Shown here: one piece after another, positions 1 through 7,354 of the stretch
How positions within the stretch are numbered: position 1 is the first letter of the stretch
Layout: every line of letters starts with the position of its first letter
From: an uncultured Bacilli bacterium
GTDB lineage: Bacteria; Bacillota_I; Bacilli_A; ML615J-28; CAG-698
Assembly: GCA_947627395.1 (NCBI GenBank)
Contig: CANQVW010000006.1
Coordinates: 1-26,795, forward strand
Reading direction: 5' to 3'
DNA length: 26,795 nucleotides
The notes under the pieces: generated by a model
What the model was told of the DNA's origin: nothing
The model's input: the letters and a program-made list of their open reading frames with translations, nothing else
The model's database searches: none
Made by a program: the position numbers and the translations under genes

Positions 1-1
1 A

Positions 2-403
2 AATAACTTTCGTGGAGTAGCAGGCGGGTTATATATTTCAGGATATGATTTAACCAAAATCATGCAAATGCTTATGAATAAAGGTTCTTACCATGGAATT
101 GAAATCTTAAAAAAAGAAACAGTTGAATACATGGAACAAGTGCATTGGAAAGGAATAGCAGAGGATCCTACTTATCGAGCAAAAGGATTACAAATGATTA
201 TTATGGACCAATTTACTAAAGAACCTTTAAAGGGACATTTTGGCAATGCTTATGGCTTGAGAAGCTTTTTATTATATACAAGAAAAAAAGGATTTATCTT
301 TTTATGTAATGGGGCAAACTTTTTAAGTGATGAGGAACATATGACGATTTTACAAGAAAAAGTGATTCGCTTTATGATTGAGCAAGCAAAGATAGAAAAA
401 TAA
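2..403 (+). CDS. Serine hydrolase (beta-lactamase/PBP-like), C-terminal part
   Basis: The frame is open from the first complete codon at base 2, so the gene begins outside the window; the internal Met at 62 is not a start. The visible 133 residues open with RGVAGGLYISGYDLTKIM, which matches the helix of class C beta-lactamase-like (Beta-lactamase superfamily) proteins that usually reads AGGLYSTADDLAKF. Near the end, GHFGNAYGLRSF fits the third active-site motif region (HxG) followed by the last strands. The Ser-x-x-Lys nucleophile and the Tyr motif would lie upstream and cannot be seen. Such proteins are D-Ala-D-Ala peptidases, esterases or peptidases; the substrate cannot be told here. It ends in TAA and is followed by a good terminator, so it is the last gene of its own unit. 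Confidence 0.75.
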   Translation, partial: NNFRGVAGGLYISGYDLTKIMQMLMNKGSYHGIEILKKETVEYMEQVHWKGIAEDPTYRAKGLQMIIMDQFTKEPLKGHFGNAYGLRSFLLYTRKKGFIFLCNGANFLSDEEHMTILQEKVIRFMIEQAKIEK

Positions 404-444
404 ATATAGGAAAAATTCTATAATTAAATTGAAAATTTAGAGAA

Positions 445-482
445 AAAAAGGAGCATTTATCTAGGTATTTTTGCTCCTTTTT
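445..482 (+). terminator. Intrinsic terminator after the serine hydrolase
   Basis: AAAAAGGAGCA (445-455) pairs perfectly with TGCTCCTTTTT (472-482), giving an 11-bp stem and a 16-nt loop ending in a T tract. It separates the hydrolase from the pot operon. The A-rich left arm means it may also work on the minus strand. Confidence 0.85.
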
Positions 483-516
483 GCAAACGTTTACTAAAAT
501 ATTTCATTGAAAAATA

Positions 517-544
517 TTGTATTTTTTGAAAAATAATATATAAT
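517..544 (+). promoter_or_regulatory. Probable promoter of potABCD
   Basis: A perfect TATAAT lies at 539-544, with a weak -35 TTGTAT at 517-522 and a 16-bp spacer. Transcription would start near 551, about 27 nt before the potA ATG. An AT-rich imperfect dyad (AATATTT, then AAATATT) lies just upstream, around 499-518. No riboswitch-sized leader is present. Confidence 0.5.
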
Positions 545-577
545 GCATTTGTCAAAAAATGAATAGGAGGGCACTCG

Positions 578-1747
578 ATGCAAAAAGTCATCATTGAACT
601 ACAAGACATCGTCAAAAAATACGACAACCAAGTTATTGTAGATCACCTTAATTTAACAATTTATGAAAATGAATTTTTAACACTATTAGGTCCATCTGGA
701 TGTGGTAAAACAACAACTCTTAGAATGATCGCTGGATTTGAAAAACCAGATGAAGGAAATGTCATCATTAATGGTAAAATATTTAATGATTTGCCCGCTT
801 ATGCTCGTCCTATTAATACTGTCTTTCAGAAGTATGCTCTATTTCCCCATTTAAATGTTTTAGATAATGTTGCATTTGGTCTTCGAAATAGAAGCTTTAA
901 ATATTTACTTTCTTTTTTTGGCGAAAATAATTTAAAAGAAGAAATTGAAAAAGAAAAAATAGAAAAAGGAATTTCGATAGAAAAAGCAAAAAAAATAAAT
1001 TCATTGGAACTTAGAAAAAAAATTAATGAAAAAATTATTCAAGCAGCAAAAGAATCGATTGAACTTGTTAAATTATCTGGATTTGAAAAAAGAAAAATTG
1101 ACCAAATGAGTGGAGGACAACAACAACGTATTGCCCTTGCTCGTGCTATTGTCAATCGCCCACAAATTTTGTTATTAGATGAACCCTTATCGGCATTAGA
1201 TTTAAAACTAAGAGAAAACATGCAATATGAATTAAAAGAAATTCAAAGAAAATTGGGAATTACTTTTATTTTTGTTACTCATGATCAACAAGAAGCCATG
1301 ACCATGAGTGACCGTATTGTTGTCATGAAAGATGGTATGATTCAACAATTAGGAACTCCTAAAAATATTTATAATGAACCAAACAATCGTTTTGTTGCTA
1401 CTTTTATTGGTGAAAGTAATATTATTCGTGGCTCTTATATTGAAAAAAATAAGATATCCTTTATGGGAACCGTTTTTGATTGCATGGGATATACTTTCAA
1501 AGATCAAGAGTCGGTAGATATTGTCATTCGTCCGGAAGACTTTGATATTATTCCAGCTGAAAATGCAAAACTTACAGGAATAGTTACATCCTGTATTTTT
1601 AGAGGTGTGTATTATGAAATATGTGCTGATGTTCATGGAATGGAATTTGTCATCCATGCTTATGAAGAAATAGAAGTTGGTAAAGAAATTGGATTAAAAG
1701 TAGATCCATATGAAATTTCTTTAATGAAGGTAACAGACAATGAATGA
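578..1747 (+). CDS. potA: Spermidine/putrescine ABC transporter ATP-binding protein PotA
   Basis: This is the cytoplasmic ATPase that powers polyamine import with PotB, PotC and PotD. Visible motifs are Walker A GPSGCGKTT (38-46), the Q-loop in VFQKYALFPH (Q84), signature MSGGQQQR (177-184), Walker B ILLLDEP (197-203) and the switch His in VTHDQQEA (H235). A TOBE-like domain follows from about 280. The family signature is LSGGQ; here Leu is replaced by Met, a mild change. Between NVAFGLR and the signature there are about 70 residues, roughly 40 more than in E. coli PotA as I recall it. The extra segment is Lys/Glu-rich and helical in character. The start has a strong AGGAGG site (565-570). 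The 3' end overlaps potB by 8 bases, so the genes are translationally coupled. Confidence 0.95.
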   Translation: MQKVIIELQDIVKKYDNQVIVDHLNLTIYENEFLTLLGPSGCGKTTTLRMIAGFEKPDEGNVIINGKIFNDLPAYARPINTVFQKYALFPHLNVLDNVAFGLRNRSFKYLLSFFGENNLKEEIEKEKIEKGISIEKAKKINSLELRKKINEKIIQAAKESIELVKLSGFEKRKIDQMSGGQQQRIALARAIVNRPQILLLDEPLSALDLKLRENMQYELKEIQRKLGITFIFVTHDQQEAMTMSDRIVVMKDGMIQQLGTPKNIYNEPNNRFVATFIGESNIIRGSYIEKNKISFMGTVFDCMGYTFKDQESVDIVIRPEDFDIIPAENAKLTGIVTSCIFRGVYYEICADVHGMEFVIHAYEEIEVGKEIGLKVDPYEISLMKVTDNE

Positions 1748-2573
1748 TTCATATAAAAAGTTAGCAAAACCTTATGAGATATGGCTTTACATTCTTGCTT
1801 TATTTCCATCACTAATTATGTTGGTACTTGTTTTTTTAGACACAGAAGGAATTAATTTTACTGATGCATCCTTCACTTTTGGAAACTTTAGTCAATTGAC
1901 TGAATCTTCTACCATCATTGCTTTTGGAAATAGCTTGAAATTTGCTTTACTATCTACAGTACTATCTGCCATTTTAGGTTATTTTGTTGCTTATCGTTTG
2001 TTTCGATCTAAATTCAAAAATAAATTCTTAATTTTAACCATCTTAATTCTACCGATGTGGAGTAATATTTTATTGCGCATTGAAGCTTTGGGAAATGTTA
2101 TGCAACCCAACAATATTATAACAGACTTGCTTTCTAAGATAGGAATTCATGTGGCAATTGATATTAAAGGAAGTTCATTAGCCGTTTTAATTGGTTTAGT
2201 TTTTACTTATTTACCATTTATGATTTTACCCATTTATACAGCGCTAGAAAAAATTGAACCTTCTTTAGAAGAAGCCTCCTTAGATTTAGGTGCAACACAA
2301 TTAAAAACTTTTTGGAAAGTTATTTTTCCGCTTTCCACAAAAGGAATTGTAACAGGTTCAATTATGGTATTTTTACCATGTTTAAGTGGATTTGCTATTC
2401 CAGAAATTTTAGGAAGTGGAAATATTGTTTTGATTGGTAATGTGATTGATCAATTCTTTAGAAATATGAATTATAATATTGGTGCTTTACTTGCATTATT
2501 CATCATGATTTTGATTTTAGGAGCAATTTTCCTTGTACAAAAAGTAGATAAAGAAGGAGAAACATTACTATAA
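1740..2573 (+). CDS. potB: Spermidine/putrescine ABC transporter permease PotB
   Basis: This inner-membrane permease forms the channel with PotC. The 277 residues show about six membrane helices (roughly 13-33, 66-88, 96-114, 146-168, 202-222, 247-268). The EAA loop that docks on the ATPase is clear: EEASLDLGA (177-185) followed by KVIFPLSTKGI. Length and topology fit MetI-type (BPD_transp_1) permeases of the PotB group. The start overlaps the end of potA by 8 bases and the stop overlaps the potC start as TAATG, a classic coupled arrangement. Assignment as PotB instead of another type I permease rests on the order ATPase-permease-permease-binding protein and on the PotD-like fourth gene. Confidence 0.92.
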   Translation: MNDSYKKLAKPYEIWLYILALFPSLIMLVLVFLDTEGINFTDASFTFGNFSQLTESSTIIAFGNSLKFALLSTVLSAILGYFVAYRLFRSKFKNKFLILTILILPMWSNILLRIEALGNVMQPNNIITDLLSKIGIHVAIDIKGSSLAVLIGLVFTYLPFMILPIYTALEKIEPSLEEASLDLGATQLKTFWKVIFPLSTKGIVTGSIMVFLPCLSGFAIPEILGSGNIVLIGNVIDQFFRNMNYNIGALLALFIMILILGAIFLVQKVDKEGETLL

Positions 2574-3445
2574 TGGAACAAAAACATTATGAAGTCGCAA
2601 CGTTAAAAGAATATGGTTATAAAGATTATCATATCTTGCAAACCATCTTTAAAATTTTTGGACGCATTTTAGTTGCTTTCATTGTGATGATGCTTTACTT
2701 TTCTATTTTCATCATTTTCTTACAATCGATTAACTCAAGTAAATCCGTTACACATTTTGAGCACTTTACTTTAAAATGGTATTTAGAAATGTTTGACAAT
2801 CGTCAAATGAGACTTGCCATTCAACATACTTTGATTATCAGTGCAAGTGCAACCTTGATTTCAACAGTTTTAGGTACCATTATTGCTGTTGGAATTAATT
2901 CCCTTGAAAAGAAAAAAAGACAAAGAATTTTGTTATTAAATAACATTCCTTTACTGAATGCCGATATTGTAACTGGAATTAGTTTAATGCTTGTTTTTTC
3001 TTGTTTATTACCTATCTTTCCATATTTATTTGGTTGGAAAACATTGTTAATTGCGCATATGTTTTTTACTTTACCATATGTCATATTGAGTGTATTACCA
3101 AAATTAAGAGAAATTGATCCTAATTTATTAGATGCAGCTTTAGACTTAGGAGTAAAACCTAGAAGAGCTTTATTTAAAGTCATCGTCCCTGCGGTAAAAG
3201 CAGGAATCTTTTCAGGAGCTTTACTTGCCTTTACCATGAGTTTTGATGATTTTGTTGTGAGTTATTATACAACAGGAAATGGATTTGATAATTTATCTAT
3301 TTGGATTTATGGTAGTATTGGAAGAAATAGTTTAACCCCAGCTGTTTATAGTTTTAATACAATGATTACAATCATTACTGTTTTATTCTTACTAACTGTT
3401 CATGGATTTCAAACAAGGAGAATGAAAAAAAATGGTAAAATGTAA
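2573..3445 (+). CDS. potC: Spermidine/putrescine ABC transporter permease PotC
   Basis: This is the second permease subunit. After a hydrophilic N-terminal stretch of about 28 residues there are about six membrane helices (roughly 29-51, 83-107, 127-149, 157-176, 210-230, 258-279). The EAA loop is LDAALDLGVKPRRALFKVIV (186-205), the coupling helix that contacts PotA. The conserved MSFDDFVVSYYTTG segment (222-235) is typical of PotC and, in my knowledge of the family, separates it from phosphate or molybdate permeases. The N-terminal extension of about 25 residues before the first helix (EQKHYEVATLKEYGY) is a little longer than in E. coli PotC. The start shares one base with the potB stop; the end overlaps potD by 14 bases. 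Confidence 0.93.
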   Translation: MEQKHYEVATLKEYGYKDYHILQTIFKIFGRILVAFIVMMLYFSIFIIFLQSINSSKSVTHFEHFTLKWYLEMFDNRQMRLAIQHTLIISASATLISTVLGTIIAVGINSLEKKKRQRILLLNNIPLLNADIVTGISLMLVFSCLLPIFPYLFGWKTLLIAHMFFTLPYVILSVLPKLREIDPNLLDAALDLGVKPRRALFKVIVPAVKAGIFSGALLAFTMSFDDFVVSYYTTGNGFDNLSIWIYGSIGRNSLTPAVYSFNTMITIITVLFLLTVHGFQTRRMKKNGKM

Positions 3446-4586
3446 AATCATTTTCTTAACTTTCACAATTTTTTTATGTTGTAGTGTTCTAAGTGGTTGC
3501 AATGGAAGTAACACATTATTGTTATTAAACTGGGGAGAATATATCAATGATGAGGTTGTTGAAGAATTTGAAGAAAAATATAATTGTGTCGTAAACATTA
3601 GTATTGCTGATTCCAATGAATTGTTTTATTCCAAAATTAAAAGTGGAACCACTGTCTATGATTTAGTTGTACCATCAGATTACATGGTACAAAAAATGGT
3701 AGAAAATGATTTATTAGAGTCATTGGATTTTTCAAAGTTACCTCACTATGATCGAAATAATTTATTACCTGGTGTCCAAAGAATCATGCGTTTAATGAAT
3801 GAAAATAGTCCAAAAAATATTGATTATTCTTCTTATTTTGTTCCATATTTTTGGGGAACTTGGGGAATTATGTATAATAAAAATAAAGAAGGATTAGAAG
3901 AAAGTTTAAATGCGTATGGATGGGATGCTTATTTTGATCGTAGTAAATTACCTAAGGGAACTAAAGTAGGTATGTATAATTCTATTATGCATTCTTATGC
4001 TGCTGTCATGTGTCGTAACCATTTACCCTTTAATGAAGAAAAAGATGAATATATTTCCTTGTGCTATGATCAATTAAAAGCAATGCAATTTGATGAATGG
4101 GGAACAGATACTATGAAGAAATCGATTGCTGCTGGAAATTTAGATTTAGCATTTGTATGGACTGGGGATTGTTTGGATATGTTGTATAGTACTTTAGAAG
4201 ATGGAACTTCTTATGAAGATATTTCATTTGATATTTATATTCCTCACGATACAATTGCTTTTATGGATAATTTAGTCATGACAAAAGCAGCACGTCATAA
4301 AGAGTTAGCTTATCAATTCATTGATTTTATGTTAGAAACAGAACATGCAAAAGAAAATGCTAGTGTTGTTGGTTACTGTACTCCTTATAAATCTAGTTAT
4401 CAATCGATTGTGGAATATGAAGGAGAAGAAGTGTGGGATAATGATTGGGCTTATGCTGTAAGTAAATATTATCCATATTATGAAGATGAATCTTTATATC
4501 AAGGAACACCTCTTTCTTTCTTTTCTAAAGATTATATGACAGAAATCACCAACATGATTAACAATGTGAAAACTGGGTCAAATTAA
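3432..4586 (+). CDS. potD: Polyamine-binding lipoprotein PotD
   Basis: This extracytoplasmic binding protein captures spermidine/putrescine and delivers it to PotBC. It has a lipoprotein signal: a positively charged start, a hydrophobic core and the lipobox VLSGC with the lipidated Cys at 23, so it is anchored to the outer face of the membrane. The mature part starts with the family pattern LLNWGEYINDEVVEEFEE and continues with YDLVVPSDYMVQKM, both typical of PotD/PotF type 1 solute-binding proteins. Further segments such as WGTWGIMYNK and LAFVWTGD fit the ligand-cleft strands. The start has AAGGAG at 3415-3420 and overlaps potC by 14 bases. At 384 aa it has the usual length. Exact polyamine preference cannot be read from the sequence. 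Confidence 0.94.
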   Translation: MVKCKIIFLTFTIFLCCSVLSGCNGSNTLLLLNWGEYINDEVVEEFEEKYNCVVNISIADSNELFYSKIKSGTTVYDLVVPSDYMVQKMVENDLLESLDFSKLPHYDRNNLLPGVQRIMRLMNENSPKNIDYSSYFVPYFWGTWGIMYNKNKEGLEESLNAYGWDAYFDRSKLPKGTKVGMYNSIMHSYAAVMCRNHLPFNEEKDEYISLCYDQLKAMQFDEWGTDTMKKSIAAGNLDLAFVWTGDCLDMLYSTLEDGTSYEDISFDIYIPHDTIAFMDNLVMTKAARHKELAYQFIDFMLETEHAKENASVVGYCTPYKSSYQSIVEYEGEEVWDNDWAYAVSKYYPYYEDESLYQGTPLSFFSKDYMTEITNMINNVKTGSN

Positions 4587-4613
4587 CTTATAAGATGTAT
4601 TTCATAGGAAATT

Positions 4614-4648
4614 AAAAAGTCCGAGAGTATATAGCTCTTGGACTTTTT
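4614..4648 (+). terminator. Terminator of the potABCD operon
   Basis: AAAAAGTCCGAGAG (4614-4627) pairs with CTCTTGGACTTTTT (4635-4648) with one G-T pair and a 7-nt loop, followed by a T tract inside the right arm. Its near symmetry (A-run on the left, T-run on the right) allows function in both directions, against the convergent ATPase gene. Confidence 0.88.
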
Positions 4649-4670
4649 CAGGCTTAAAGAAAAATTTTAT

Positions 4671-4700
4671 ATAAAAAAATAAGTGTGAATAATCACACTT
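4671..4700 (-). terminator. Terminator of the minus-strand ATPase gene
   Basis: AAGTGTGA (4681-4688) and TCACACTT (4693-4700) form a perfect 8-bp stem with a 4-nt loop. Read on the minus strand, the stem is followed by a T-rich run (bases 4680-4671). It starts 3 bases after the stop codon of the ATPase gene, so that gene is a self-contained unit. Confidence 0.8.
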
Positions 4701-4703
4701 TTC

Positions 4704-5963
4704 TTACCAATTCAATGTTTTTTCAGGGTCGAAAAGGAAATCTGAAAGAGAAGCAATTAGAATTTCTCGTTCATTGTAACCTGTAAACACCTCTTCATTT
4801 ACGATTATAATCTTTTTAAATGCATCGTTGATTCCAAGTAAAGATGCTTGCTCTTGCTTACGTTTTTCCTCGTCTGGCATTTTGTAGGCGCATTGAATAT
4901 AATAGCTACGATTACCCATATTGGCAACAAAATCCACTTCATGTTGCTTTCTTTGTGATGTTCCGTTCACTTTCAGATTTGTTTTAACAACTCCTACATC
5001 AACGAAATAGCCACGTAGTTTCAACTCGTTATAAACTACATTTTCCATGATGTGGTTGTATTCTTGTTGACGGAATGAAAGCCGTGCATTTCGTAACCCC
5101 ATATCCACAAAATAATACTTGGATGGTGTGTTGATATGCTTTTTGCCTTTGATGTCGTAGCGAATTGCTCGCTCAATCAGGAATGCATCTTGCAAATAAT
5201 CAAGATGCATCGAAATCGAATTTGCGGAGAGTTTTAAGTTCTTTTGCGAATTGAAGGTATTCGACAACTTCAAAGGATTGGTAAGTGAGCCAATTGATAA
5301 GGCAAGAATATCGGTAAGTTCATTGATTTCAGTTTTACCACGCAAATTGTTTCGATTTATAATATCTGCAAGATAGGTCGTTATAAACAGGTCTTGTAAA
5401 TATTTTGCCCTATCAGCATCCGTCTTCATTGAAAGGCAAAGTGTCATTCCACCATAGGTCGTATATTGAAGCCATGCTCTACTAAATGGTGTATTCGGTT
5501 CTAGTGCTGAATAAAACTTAGAAAAATTGAGAGGATAGATGCGAATTTCATCACCATGTCCACGGAATTCTGTAATAATGTCACTTGACAAAAATTTAGA
5601 ATTGCTTCCAGTGACATAAATGTCAGTATTAGGAATATGCAAAAATCCATTGACTACACTTTCAAACTCTGGAACAAGTTGGATCTCATCTAAAAGAATA
5701 TAATAAGGTGCATCATCTTTGATTTGCGACTTGACAAACCTATAGAGTTCATCTGGGTTTTGTAGGTTTTTATTGCCGTAATCATCGGGTAAAACTCTGA
5801 TAATATGATCAGCTAGAACACCTTCCTTTAAAAGATGGTTATAAAAAAGCGTAAAAAGTAAGTACGACTTTCCGCAACGACAAACTCTTGTAACGATCTT
5901 GACTAATCCATTTTGCTTATGATCAATAAGCTTTTGTAAGTAAAAATCTCTCGCAATCTCCAT
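4704..5963 (-). CDS. AAA_14/DUF4143-family ATPase, probably impaired
   Basis: This 419-aa protein has the two-part layout of the AAA_14-DUF4143 family: an N-terminal P-loop ATPase and a C-terminal winged-helix/nuclease-like domain (RYDIKGKKHINTPSKYYFVD, then EVDFVANMGNRSYYIQCA). Walker B is YYILLDEIQ (87-95) and the sensor region is YVTGSNSKFL. Walker A is abnormal: family members read about TGIRRCGKS, but here it is TRVCRCGKS, so the first Gly of GxxxxGKS is Arg26 and the first Arg of the RR pair is Cys28. Both fit single transitions (GGA to AGA, CGT to TGT). The segment after YGG is also off the usual GGIP. I chose Met5 of the longest frame (5963) because GAGG sits 6 bases before it, whereas the Met at 5975 has no ribosome site. 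Two counted lines give 43% G+C, above the neighbours, which suggests acquisition. The cellular role of this common family is unknown to me. Confidence 0.85.
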   Translation of the reverse strand: MEIARDFYLQKLIDHKQNGLVKIVTRVCRCGKSYLLFTLFYNHLLKEGVLADHIIRVLPDDYGNKNLQNPDELYRFVKSQIKDDAPYYILLDEIQLVPEFESVVNGFLHIPNTDIYVTGSNSKFLSSDIITEFRGHGDEIRIYPLNFSKFYSALEPNTPFSRAWLQYTTYGGMTLCLSMKTDADRAKYLQDLFITTYLADIINRNNLRGKTEINELTDILALSIGSLTNPLKLSNTFNSQKNLKLSANSISMHLDYLQDAFLIERAIRYDIKGKKHINTPSKYYFVDMGLRNARLSFRQQEYNHIMENVVYNELKLRGYFVDVGVVKTNLKVNGTSQRKQHEVDFVANMGNRSYYIQCAYKMPDEEKRKQEQASLLGINDAFKKIIIVNEEVFTGYNEREILIASLSDFLFDPEKTLNW

Positions 5964-5989
5964 AGTTATCCTCATTTTGAATTTTCTAT

Positions 5990-6017
5990 ATTATAGCAAA
6001 AAAATGAGGGTTGTCAG
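5990..6017 (-). promoter_or_regulatory. Promoter of the minus-strand ATPase gene
   Basis: Read on the minus strand: CTGACA (6017-6012), a 16-bp spacer, then a perfect TATAAT (5995-5990). The start point would be near 5983, giving a leader of about 20 nt before the chosen ATG at 5963. The -35 lies within the inverted repeat TTGTCAGG at 6011-6018. Confidence 0.6.
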
Positions 6018-6154
6018 GCGTGTATTGAGAATTTTTGCGTAAATATTAAAATTTTCTCAATAAAGTTTTGAAGCTTTCTTAAATGCACTTTATGGTACTT
6101 TCCCTATCCTACTTTCCATAAAGTTACACCTGACAAAAAGGTGCCCCTTTTTTT
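6011..6154. repeat. Structured element bounded by inverted repeats, ending in a T tract
   Basis: TTGTCAGG (6011-6018) and CCTGACAA (6129-6136) are perfect 8-bp inverted repeats about 110 bp apart; the match extends as TTGTCAGG(CG)TGT against TTGTCAGGTGT. Inside are two further hairpins: ATTGAGAA (6024-6031) with TTCTCAAT (6054-6061), and ACTTTATGG (6087-6095) with CCATAAAGT (6116-6124). The second hairpin has a direct repeat TACTTTCC in its loop. The right end carries CACC (6127-6130) with GGTG (6140-6143), followed by CCCC and seven T. The whole could fold as a three-way junction. It may be a MITE-like remnant, a small RNA with its terminator, or a leftover of the insertion that brought the ATPase gene. 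No promoter on the plus strand is clear. Confidence 0.4.
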
Positions 6155-6180
6155 ATTAGAATGAACAAAAAATAAAGAAT

Positions 6181-6211
6181 ACTTTTCAAAAATCATGAAA
6201 AGTGGTATAAT
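6181..6211 (+). promoter_or_regulatory. serCA promoter with an operator-like dyad
   Basis: An extended -10 TGGTATAAT ends at 6211 (TATAAT 6206-6211), with -35 TTTTCA at 6183-6188 and a 17-bp spacer. A perfect 8-bp dyad ACTTTTCA (6181-6188) / TGAAAAGT (6196-6203), with a 7-bp centre, covers the -35 and most of the spacer, where a repressor would block RNA polymerase. The start point near 6218 leaves a leader of about 36 nt, too short for a T-box or riboswitch, so control is more likely by a protein at this dyad. Confidence 0.6.
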
Positions 6212-6253
6212 ATCCCTAAGAGTTTTATATAAAGAAATGTAAAGGAGAATAGA

Positions 6254-7351
6254 ATGGCTAGAGTTTATAATTTTGCGGCTGGACCCGCAACTCTACCTTT
6301 GGAGGTGCTAGAAGAAGCACAAAAGGAATTATTAGATTACGAGAATAGTGGCATGTCTGTTATGGAAATGAGTCACCGTTCCAAACTTTATCAACAAATT
6401 CTTGCTCAAGCTGAACAAGATTTGCGAACCATTTTGTCTATCCCGAATAATTATCAAGTCTTGTTTTTACAAGGTGGTGGACATTTACAATTTTCAATGA
6501 TTCCCTTAAATCTAATGAAAAATGATAAAGCAGATTATATTTTAAGTGGACATTGGTCTAAAAAAGCTTATGAAGAAGGAAAAAAATATGGAGATTGTCA
6601 AATCATTGCCTCGAGTGAAGATGTTGGTTTTATGCGTATTCCTGATCTTTCTTCATTAAAGATAAGACCCGATGCTGATTACGTTTATTTTTGTGATAAC
6701 AACACTTTGTATGGAACAAAATTTAAAACATATCCAAAAACAGCTAACATTCCTTTAGTTTCAGATATGTCTTCATGTTTTTTGTCTGAAGAAGTTGATG
6801 TATCTCAGTTTGGACTTATTTTTGCAGGAGCACAAAAAAACGTTGGCCCAGCTGGAGTTACCATTGTTATCATTCGAGATGATTTAATTCAAGAACCAAA
6901 GTGGTTTACTCCAACCATGTTACAATATCAAGTGCATGTAAAAAGTCACTCCCTATATAATACCCCACCTACGTATGGAATTTATATTTGTGGAAAAGTA
7001 TTTCAATGGATTTTAAAAACAGGTGGATTAAAGGTTCGCTCTTTATACAACCAAAAGAAGGCTAAACTATTATACGATTATTTAGATCAATCGACTTATT
7101 ATAAAGCACCTGTGGAAAAAGAATCTAGATCGATTATGAATGTTCTTTTTTCAACAGGAAAAGAAGAAAGAGATATTATCTTTGCTAGTGAAGCTTCACA
7201 AGCAGGACTTGTCAATTTAAAAGGACATCGTCTAACAGGAGGTTTACGTGCAAGTATTTATAATGCCATGACCATTGAAGGAGTAGAAGCTTTAATTGAG
7301 TTTATGGAAGAATTTTCAAAAAAACATATGAAAGATGCAAATGAGGAGTAA
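6254..7351 (+). CDS. serC: Phosphoserine aminotransferase SerC
   Basis: This class V PLP aminotransferase converts 3-phosphohydroxypyruvate and glutamate into O-phosphoserine and 2-oxoglutarate, the second step of serine synthesis. The 365 residues begin with the family hallmark YNFAAGPATLPLEVLEEAQ and SGMSVMEMSHRS. The PLP lysine is K195 in FAGAQKNVGPAGVT. FLQGGGHLQF (71-80) is the phosphate-binding turn, and the C-terminal GHRLTGGLRASIYNAM is also typical. The glycine turn reads GGGH where many homologues have GGAS or GGAR; that site varies in the family. AAAGGAG at 6241-6247 sets the start. serA follows after 3 bases, so the two act as one unit. No phosphoserine phosphatase (serB) is adjacent. 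Confidence 0.96.
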   Translation: MARVYNFAAGPATLPLEVLEEAQKELLDYENSGMSVMEMSHRSKLYQQILAQAEQDLRTILSIPNNYQVLFLQGGGHLQFSMIPLNLMKNDKADYILSGHWSKKAYEEGKKYGDCQIIASSEDVGFMRIPDLSSLKIRPDADYVYFCDNNTLYGTKFKTYPKTANIPLVSDMSSCFLSEEVDVSQFGLIFAGAQKNVGPAGVTIVIIRDDLIQEPKWFTPTMLQYQVHVKSHSLYNTPPTYGIYICGKVFQWILKTGGLKVRSLYNQKKAKLLYDYLDQSTYYKAPVEKESRSIMNVLFSTGKEERDIIFASEASQAGLVNLKGHRLTGGLRASIYNAMTIEGVEALIEFMEEFSKKHMKDANEE

Positions 7352-7354
7352 AAT

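Noticed and set aside
2821..3237. Open 138-codon frame on the minus strand inside potC
   Set aside because: It lies fully within a well-supported permease gene, has no ribosome site and no family resemblance; the same holds for the other antisense frames inside potA, serA, addB, addA and copA.
6212..6253. T-box or serine/glycine riboswitch before serC
   Set aside because: The leader after the predicted start point is about 36 nt, too short for either.
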